From: Pandoraea oxalativorans
GTDB lineage: Bacteria > Pseudomonadota > Gammaproteobacteria > Burkholderiales > Burkholderiaceae
Direction: 5' to 3'
Assembly (NCBI RefSeq): GCF_000972785.3
Contig: NZ_CP011253.3
Location: 3,658,001-3,722,000, forward strand
DNA length: 64,000 bases
Made by a program: the position numbers and the translations under genes. Positions 59,610-64,000 of the stretch are shown piece by piece. Position 1 is the first letter of the stretch. The number at the start of each line of letters is the position of its first letter. The notes below the pieces were generated by a model. That model saw only the letters and a program-made list of their open reading frames with translations. It was not told where the DNA came from and made no database searches.

Positions 59610-59804
59610 TTGAAGCCGCGTTTTTACCTCAACAGTTACTACGATTATTCGGACGTTGGCCCGCTCGACGAACGCACGATACGTATTGGAATTTTGTGTT
59701 CGGCATGCGGCCAGACGGTTGCCCCTTTCGCGTTTCCTCGCAGAACGTCCCTAACGCAAAGCTCCCAGAATGGCCACTCTGAACATCGCCTGATCGGCAT
59801 TTGA
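59610..59804 (+). CDS. Possible small hypothetical protein
   Basis: The 64-codon frame shows a CSAC pair and the segment SYYDYSDVGPLDERTIRIG. There is no clear ribosome site, and another frame of equal length overlaps it. I do not recognise the protein; it may be a remnant. Confidence 0.2.
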   Translation: MKPRFYLNSYYDYSDVGPLDERTIRIGILCSACGQTVAPFAFPRRTSLTQSSQNGHSEHRLIGI

Positions 59805-60173
59805 TAGCTATCGTGCCTGCTACGGTGGAGGCCCAGCAACGCCCTCTCCCGCGAACGCGTCGATTGGCTCGAAATCACCTTGAGGCGAGAGACTTCAGGT
59901 CTAGATTCAATGGGATCGATCCGACTCTATCCCCCTCACCGACGCACGCCCAGTCAATAGCACCTCCGCGTATCCCCAATCTCAGAAACGCTTGAGCTGC
60001 CTACCCCGCCGAACTGCCCGTCGGCACTTGCCCCCAGCGGCGAATTTCGCCGACTCGCTGCTGCATACTGACGTCCCCGTTTAGATCTACCAGCATTGGC
60101 AACCCGCGCATGCACCCGCACATCGGCCACCACGCCCTTGACCTTGATACTATTTTTCAATACCATAAATCAC

Positions 60174-60428
60174 ATGAAATCCAAATCAAGACGAACTCTT
60201 GATCTGCTTTTCTCTCGCCCAACTCCGGCCAGCGTGAAGTGGGGCGACCTCGTGGCACTGTTTCATGATCTTGGCGGAGAGCTGGACGAGCGAGAGGGGT
60301 CCCGCGTCGCGGTCTATCTGTTCAACCAAGTCAAGGTGCTTCATCGACCGCACCCATCCCCCGATGTGGACAAAGGTGCAGTTGCATCCATTCGCAAGTG
60401 GCTTGAAGAAAACGGAGTGAAACCATGA
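60174..60428 (+). CDS. HicA-family mRNA interferase toxin
   Basis: This 84-aa protein resembles HicA toxins, double-stranded-RNA-binding-like ribonucleases that cleave mRNA. The core runs VKWGDLVALFHDLGGELDER, EGSR at residues 41-44, then VLHRPHPSPDVDKGAVASIR. HicA proteins usually have Gly-Ser-His here; this one has Arg44, with histidines further on in HRPHP. The start at 60174 is chosen for the family N-terminus. It overlaps the antitoxin gene by 4 bp. Confidence 0.8.
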   Translation: MKSKSRRTLDLLFSRPTPASVKWGDLVALFHDLGGELDEREGSRVAVYLFNQVKVLHRPHPSPDVDKGAVASIRKWLEENGVKP

Positions 60429-60760
60429 ACAACATCATGATCATCGGTGGACACAAGGCAGTCATCGCCTACGATCCAGAGATCGACATGTTCAGAGGTG
60501 AGTTTGTAGGTCTGAATGGGGGAGCAGATTTTTACGCTGCCGACGTTCCAGGATTGCGCGCCGAAGGCGAACGTTCGCTGAAAATCTTTCTAGAGGAATG
60601 CGCACGCCGTGGCATCGAGCCGCAGAAGCAGTTTTCCGGAAAATTCGTTATTCGCCTAGCGCCGAAGGCTCACGAGGCTGCTGCAATCGCGGCAGCTGCA
60701 CATGGGCAGAGCCTAAATCAATGGGTGGCGGAAACGCTTGAGCATGCGGTGCTCGCCTGA
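60425..60760 (+). CDS. HicB-family antitoxin
   Basis: The 111-aa protein has the HicB N-terminal fold (KAVIAYDPEIDMFRGEFVGL, ADVPGLRAEGERSLKIFLEE) and a C-terminal ribbon-helix-helix (KFVIRLAPKAHEAAAIAAAA, then SLNQWVAETLEHAV), which binds DNA and represses the operon. ATGA overlap with the toxin gene indicates translational coupling. Toxin first, antitoxin second is the usual hicAB order. Confidence 0.85.
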   Translation: MNNIMIIGGHKAVIAYDPEIDMFRGEFVGLNGGADFYAADVPGLRAEGERSLKIFLEECARRGIEPQKQFSGKFVIRLAPKAHEAAAIAAAAHGQSLNQWVAETLEHAVLA

Positions 60761-60982
60761 CCACGACTGGGCAGTGATTCCCGAAAAAAAATTCGACTTA
60801 TATTCCGATATCGAGCCCTAATCCACCCAACCGTGCGAGCACGCATGCGCTCAGACATGTATTTTCAGATACTAATCGCAGTCACGTAGCATCTATGACC
60901 TGACGATTTTTTTGGGGGGATGAGAACCCCAAGCACTTCGTCAACGTCATCCCATCCCCCTCACAAGTACAGCGAAAGACGG

Positions 60983-61684
60983 TCACGGCGACACAACGAC
61001 CTCTCGAAACCCACCGAGGGCATCACCGCCCAAGACATGCTCGCCGCCAAGACCTTCCGCGATGAAGTTATGGTACTGCCCCAACCATTGGATTTTCTCC
61101 AGCACGCTTGACGACAAGTTACCAACGTTGCATCGCTCAACAACTGTTAAGTGCGCGCGCAGGTTCTCCGGAACAAGGTAATTAAGAAATACCTGATTAT
61201 CCCGATCCATCAACAACATTCGCCTCACAGATTCAACTCCATCAACAGACGTATCGCTGCTATGAAAATACCAATCCAGCAGATCCTGGTCTAGCAGAAT
61301 TCTTGGAAATTTCGCCTTATCGTTCTCCAATAAGTACGCGCGAATAAGTGCCTCGGAATACACCAGAATCTCATCCGCAAAGTGCTTTCCGAGGGCAATC
61401 GCCCCACGAACAAGTACGCCGCCTTGGACTAACATTTGCTGAAGAGAAGTTACCGACTCCACTAGCGCTTGTACATTAGCGCTCGTTAGTGGCGCTGCGA
61501 TCGTTATGCTATCCGAGAACGCCCTGAGATCAAGATTCGGAAATGCTTCGCTGACTTTTCCAAGGAGAGACCGCAAATTCTCCAAATGCTTTGGGCGGAT
61601 TGACCTGGAATCCGATGAGACTAGTGCCGAAAAGCCAAGAATATCGACGAACGCTACCACCCCGTATGACCAATTTTCATCCAT
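60983..61684 (-). CDS. Class III nucleotidyl-cyclase-like protein
   Basis: The 233-aa protein has the core of class III cyclases. Metal-binding aspartates are D14 in GVVAFVDILGFSALV and D58 in LRAFSDSITIAAP; their 44-residue spacing equals that between the catalytic aspartates of mammalian adenylyl cyclase. VLVRGAIALGKHFADEILVY follows as in the second half of the fold. There are no membrane segments or added domains. The C-terminal third is unrecognised. The gene starts 11 bp after the stop of a truncated upstream gene. Its product, if any, may be a cyclic nucleotide, perhaps for signalling in defence, but this is inference. Confidence 0.65.
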   Translation of the reverse strand: MDENWSYGVVAFVDILGFSALVSSDSRSIRPKHLENLRSLLGKVSEAFPNLDLRAFSDSITIAAPLTSANVQALVESVTSLQQMLVQGGVLVRGAIALGKHFADEILVYSEALIRAYLLENDKAKFPRILLDQDLLDWYFHSSDTSVDGVESVRRMLLMDRDNQVFLNYLVPENLRAHLTVVERCNVGNLSSSVLEKIQWLGQYHNFIAEGLGGEHVLGGDALGGFREVVVSP

Positions 61685-61695
61685 ACTTTTCTAAA

Positions 61696-61970
61696 TTATG
61701 CAAAAGCCAACTTCGCGAGTTTGAAAAAACGCTCTTTGAAATCCCCCATGGCAGCGGATCTCTGATCCCAGACGTGCCCTTGCCACTCGGTGTCCTCTTT
61801 TGTCAGCCTCCACACAGGTTTTCCGTTTGAAAGCATCATTGGCGCCAAGCTCGCGAAGTCATGAATCTCAACGCAGAGCGGGTCTTCAAGACAGTGCTTC
61901 GCAATCGCACCCTCGCCAGACACGTGAATAAGCGATGGAAGCAACTTGAATCGCCCCGGCTTTCGAGGAG
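61696..61970 (-). pseudogene. C-terminal ~90 residues of an unidentified gene, cut by IS1111
   Basis: The frame enters from the IS1111 junction at 61970 and ends at 61696. It reads PRKPGRFKLLPSLIHVSGEG, then HCLEDPLCVEIHDFASLAPM and WQGHVWDQRSAAMGDFKER. I do not recognise the family. It lies 11 bp upstream of the cyclase-like gene in the same direction, so the two were probably an operon. The N-terminal part is not in the window. Confidence 0.6.
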
Positions 61971-62124
61971 TAGACAGATGGTATGAACGCCGCCCTCCCT
62001 TCGCGCTGGATTCAGGCCCCGGACACGGAAGTGACTTTGGGAGTGTTGGGTCCCTCCAGAACCGAATGGCATCAATGTGCCAAAGTGGAGGTGTCGCGAC
62101 CACTTGAGGAACGGAGGGACCATC

Positions 62125-63147
62125 ATGAATACTACGACGTTCGGGCTCGACATTGCAAAGCGGGCTTTCCAGATGTATTGGGTCGAAACGGAAACGGGAG
62201 AGATTGTGAACCGGCGGTTCACGAAGCAACAGGTTATAGAATTTCTTGGCCAGCGACCGGCCGGACGGGTGGCTTTGGAAGCCTGCGGAAGTGCGCACTG
62301 GTGGGCACGCAAGATCGTAGCGCTGGGTCATGAAGTCGTATTGCTGCATGCGAGATTCATCCGCCCGTTCGTCCAGAATAACAAGACCGATGCGACGGAC
62401 GCTCGTGCGATCTGGACGGCAGCACAGCAACCCGGCATGCGTTCGGTAGCACCGAAGACAGCGGATCAGCAGGCCACGCTGGCCCTGCATCGCATGCGTT
62501 CACTGCTAGTCAAGTCACGTACCATGCAAGTCAACCAGTTGCGCGGCCTGCTGTACGAATTTGGCGTGACGCTCAAAGCGGGTCGCGTCGCCGGCCTTGC
62601 CGAGGTCCGCGAGCGACTACATGAAATCGAAGAGGTCGTTCCGGGCACGTTGTTCGATGCGCTGCGCGACCAGCTTCAGCACATCGAGCGGATCGACGGC
62701 GAGATCAGGAAACTCGAGAGACAGATCGTTGCCTGGCAACGACAGGAGGCGGCATGTCAGCGGGTCGCTACGATTCCAGGTATCGGACCATTGACGGCGA
62801 CAGCCCTGGTCGCGACGATCGGCGATCCTGCTGCATTCAAATCCGGACGTGAGCTTGCCGCGTACCTCGGCCTGGTTCCCAGGCAAAGCGGTACAGGCGG
62901 CAAGGTACGGTTGGGCGGCATAAGCAAGCGCGGCGACAGCTATATACGCATGCTACTGATTCACGGTGCACGAGCGGTCATGTTCAAGAGCAGGAGCAAG
63001 GGCGCCTGGAGCGAGCAACTGTCCCTGCGTCGGCCTACGAATGTGGTTGCCGTCGCGCTGGCAAACAAGATGGCGCGAACAGCGTGGTCGTTACTCGCGC
63101 ACGACAAAACTTACCAGACAGACTACGCAGCACAAAGGGCTAGCTGA
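62125..63147 (+). CDS. IS110-family (IS1111 group) DEDD transposase, right copy
   Basis: The product is 340 aa and identical to the left-copy transposase, with the same GGAGGGA ribosome site. The DEDD domain (FGLDIAKRAFQ, VALEACGSAHWW, NNKTDATDARAIW) and the Tnp20 domain (IPGIGPLTATALVATIGD) are complete. Since its element ends are intact, this is the copy most likely to be mobile. Confidence 0.93.
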   Translation: MNTTTFGLDIAKRAFQMYWVETETGEIVNRRFTKQQVIEFLGQRPAGRVALEACGSAHWWARKIVALGHEVVLLHARFIRPFVQNNKTDATDARAIWTAAQQPGMRSVAPKTADQQATLALHRMRSLLVKSRTMQVNQLRGLLYEFGVTLKAGRVAGLAEVRERLHEIEEVVPGTLFDALRDQLQHIERIDGEIRKLERQIVAWQRQEAACQRVATIPGIGPLTATALVATIGDPAAFKSGRELAAYLGLVPRQSGTGGKVRLGGISKRGDSYIRMLLIHGARAVMFKSRSKGAWSEQLSLRRPTNVVAVALANKMARTAWSLLAHDKTYQTDYAAQRAS

Positions 63148-63392
63148 AAAGCAGGGGTATCGAGCACGAGTCACGCAGACAGGTTGCGAAGGTCGATAAC
63201 GATGTGATGGCGAGACAGGTTGGTCCGCAAGAACGTAAGCCTGATTGACGCTGTGCGCTTCGAGCGCGCTAGACAGTAGAGGTCGTTCTTGGCGAATTCC
63301 ATCAGGGCGCGCAGGCTGGCCTGCAGACGCCGGATATAAGCCTGCAACCAAATTCTCGTCCAATGTCACAACGATATTACCTTGCAAGCCGG
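63148..63392 (+). ncRNA. Candidate bridge-RNA region of the right IS1111 element
   Basis: The 245-bp region between the transposase stop and the right subterminal repeat has no coding potential. It is conserved with the left copy except for one base (C at 63308 against T at 7888). The recently described bridge RNA of IS110 elements comes from the longer noncoding end, which in the IS1111 group is the 3' side. I did not fold it or identify the binding loops. Confidence 0.4.
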
Positions 63393-63410
63393 GCGGCGTT
63401 CATATAAGCG

Positions 63411-64000
63411 TCAAGCAGCATGGCCGGTCAGCGACAACTATCTTGGCCGGTCAACGGGTGTAGTTGTCGCTGGTTAAGAGGCCATAGTTGTCGTTCCTCC
63501 TTCGCAATTGTCGTTAGGTAATTGACGCCGGCGGGCGCTTTGTTTGTCGCTGGCCTTACGACGGCGATAGCTTTCGACGTTGAGCTCGAAGATCGTCGAG
63601 TGATGGACGAGCCGGTCGATAGCGGCGATCGTCATGCCCGGATCAGGGAAGACATCGTTCCATCCAGAGAAGGGCTGGTTGGCCGTAATCAGCAGGCTTT
63701 TGCGCTCATATCTCTCGGCGATCAGCTCGAACAGCACGCTGGTTTCGGCCTGGTCCTTGCGAGCGTATGACAGGTCATCCAGGATGATGAGATCGAAGCG
63801 ATCGAGCTTCGCGAGCGCGGACGGCAGTTGCAGGCTTTGGCGCGCGGCCTGGAGCTTCTGGACAAGTTCAGCGGTGCGCGTGAACAGCACGCGATAACCG
63901 GCGTCGATCAACGCATGACCGAGGGCTGAGCCCAAATGACTCTTGCCGCCGCCCGGCGGGCCGAACAGGAGAATTGTGGCGCCTTTCTCCAGCCAGGATT
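63411..64000 (-). mobile_element. IS21-family element, right copy, partial
   Basis: The left end and istB 3' part match 10771-11361. The terminal sequence GCGACAACTATCTTGGCC is at about 63428. The element runs out of the window. Confidence 0.8.
63474..64000 (-). CDS. istB: IS21 helper ATPase IstB, right copy, cut by window end
   Basis: The C-terminal 175 residues of IstB match the left copy through the whole visible part, including the Walker A region (GPPGGGKSHLG near 63930) and Walker B (LIILDDLSYARKD). The start and istA lie beyond the window. It belongs to the IS21 element directly right of the intact IS1111. Confidence 0.9.
   Translation of the reverse strand, partial: SWLEKGATILLFGPPGGGKSHLGSALGHALIDAGYRVLFTRTAELVQKLQAARQSLQLPSALAKLDRFDLIILDDLSYARKDQAETSVLFELIAERYERKSLLITANQPFSGWNDVFPDPGMTIAAIDRLVHHSTIFELNVESYRRRKASDKQSARRRQLPNDNCEGGTTTMAS

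Larger units (their letters stand above)
59252..60173. other. Accessory-region boundary, about 920 bp without a firm gene
   Basis: Core-like DNA gives way to AT-richer sequence near 59430. The stretch holds TATACT at 59353, a tRNA-like D-arm at about 59428-59450, direct repeats TGTAGCA at about 59490-59510, and short open frames. One open frame of 64 codons at 59610-59804 contains YYDYSDVGPLDERTIRIG and CSACGQTV and might be a real small protein. The rest shows nothing recognisable. Confidence 0.5.
61971..63410 (+). mobile_element. IS110-family, IS1111-group element, right copy (intact)
   Basis: This copy is the uninterrupted version of 6551-7972 plus 10754-10770. The subterminal inverted repeats TATGAACGCCGCCC (61982-61995) and its inverse (63391-63404) are 1.4 kb apart. 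It has the intact transposase and an intact 3' noncoding end. It cuts a leftward gene at 61970, and its right side abuts an IS21 element. Confidence 0.88.
61971..64000 (+). repeat. Long direct repeat, right copy (continuous)
   Basis: This is the partner of the split repeat at 6551-11361. It contains IS1111 and the first part of IS21 without interruption. Its right limit is beyond the window. Confidence 0.92.

Noticed and set aside
61696..62490. Single 264-codon leftward gene spanning the IS1111 left end
   Set aside because: The upstream two thirds are antisense IS1111 sequence, identical to 6551-7070; only 61696-61970 belongs to the interrupted gene.

Overview
The window looks like chromosome of a high-GC betaproteobacterium of the family Burkholderiaceae. 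The gene content and order (yqeY-dnaG-rpoD, xseB-ispA-dxs, a BPSS1780-type membrane protein, DUF2782 next to a type II homoserine kinase, FolE2) would suit Pandoraea or a close relative; the genus is inference. About 44 kb of ordinary core genome (14.6-58.7 kb) lies between two accessory regions rich in insertion sequences.

Left accessory region (1-14.4 kb). A split IS66 remnant holds two inverted copies of one IS3-family element. The first copy was hit by an ISL3 element, which was itself hit by an IS256 element. Next come a 300-bp spacer with five 21-22-bp direct repeats and a DnaA box, then an IS110/IS1111-group element whose right end is cut off by a second IS256 carrying an IS2-group element at its tip. 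An IS21-family element (istA/istB) follows, and then a broken tyrosine recombinase gene facing a CAT-anticodon tRNA. This looks like the tRNA-proximal end of a decayed genomic island.

Core (14.6-58.7 kb). Leftward macromolecular-synthesis genes (yqeY, dnaG, rpoD, with no rpsU found), a BaiN-like flavoprotein, tsaD, folE2, the isoprenoid cluster xseB-ispA-dxs, a Rieske oxygenase alpha subunit, a DMT permease plus sulfurtransferase, a ZIP metal transporter, a Tat-type dienelactone hydrolase, NDH-2, polA, a LOG-family protein, a YeeE/YedE thiosulfate-type transporter, DUF2782, thrB, a BPSS1780-type membrane protein, a UvrD/Rep helicase, valS, galU, a TusA-like protein, a Nudix hydrolase, a ClC channel/antiporter, a four-gene leftward cluster (MFS, class II aldolase, 4-OT tautomerase, threonine aldolase), alaS and a CaiB-type CoA-transferase. 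Most convergent gene ends share strong hairpin terminators.

Right accessory region (about 59.3-64 kb). Past a promoter and a tRNA-like fragment the DNA becomes AT-richer. It holds a HicA/HicB toxin-antitoxin pair, a small protein with the metal-binding aspartates of class III nucleotidyl cyclases, and the C-terminus of an unidentified partner gene cut by a second, intact copy of the IS1111-group element. That copy is followed by the same IS21 element, truncated by the window end. The IS1111-IS21 pair is thus a long direct repeat bracketing the whole core segment, and the right copy gives the uninterrupted sequence that proves how the left copy was broken.
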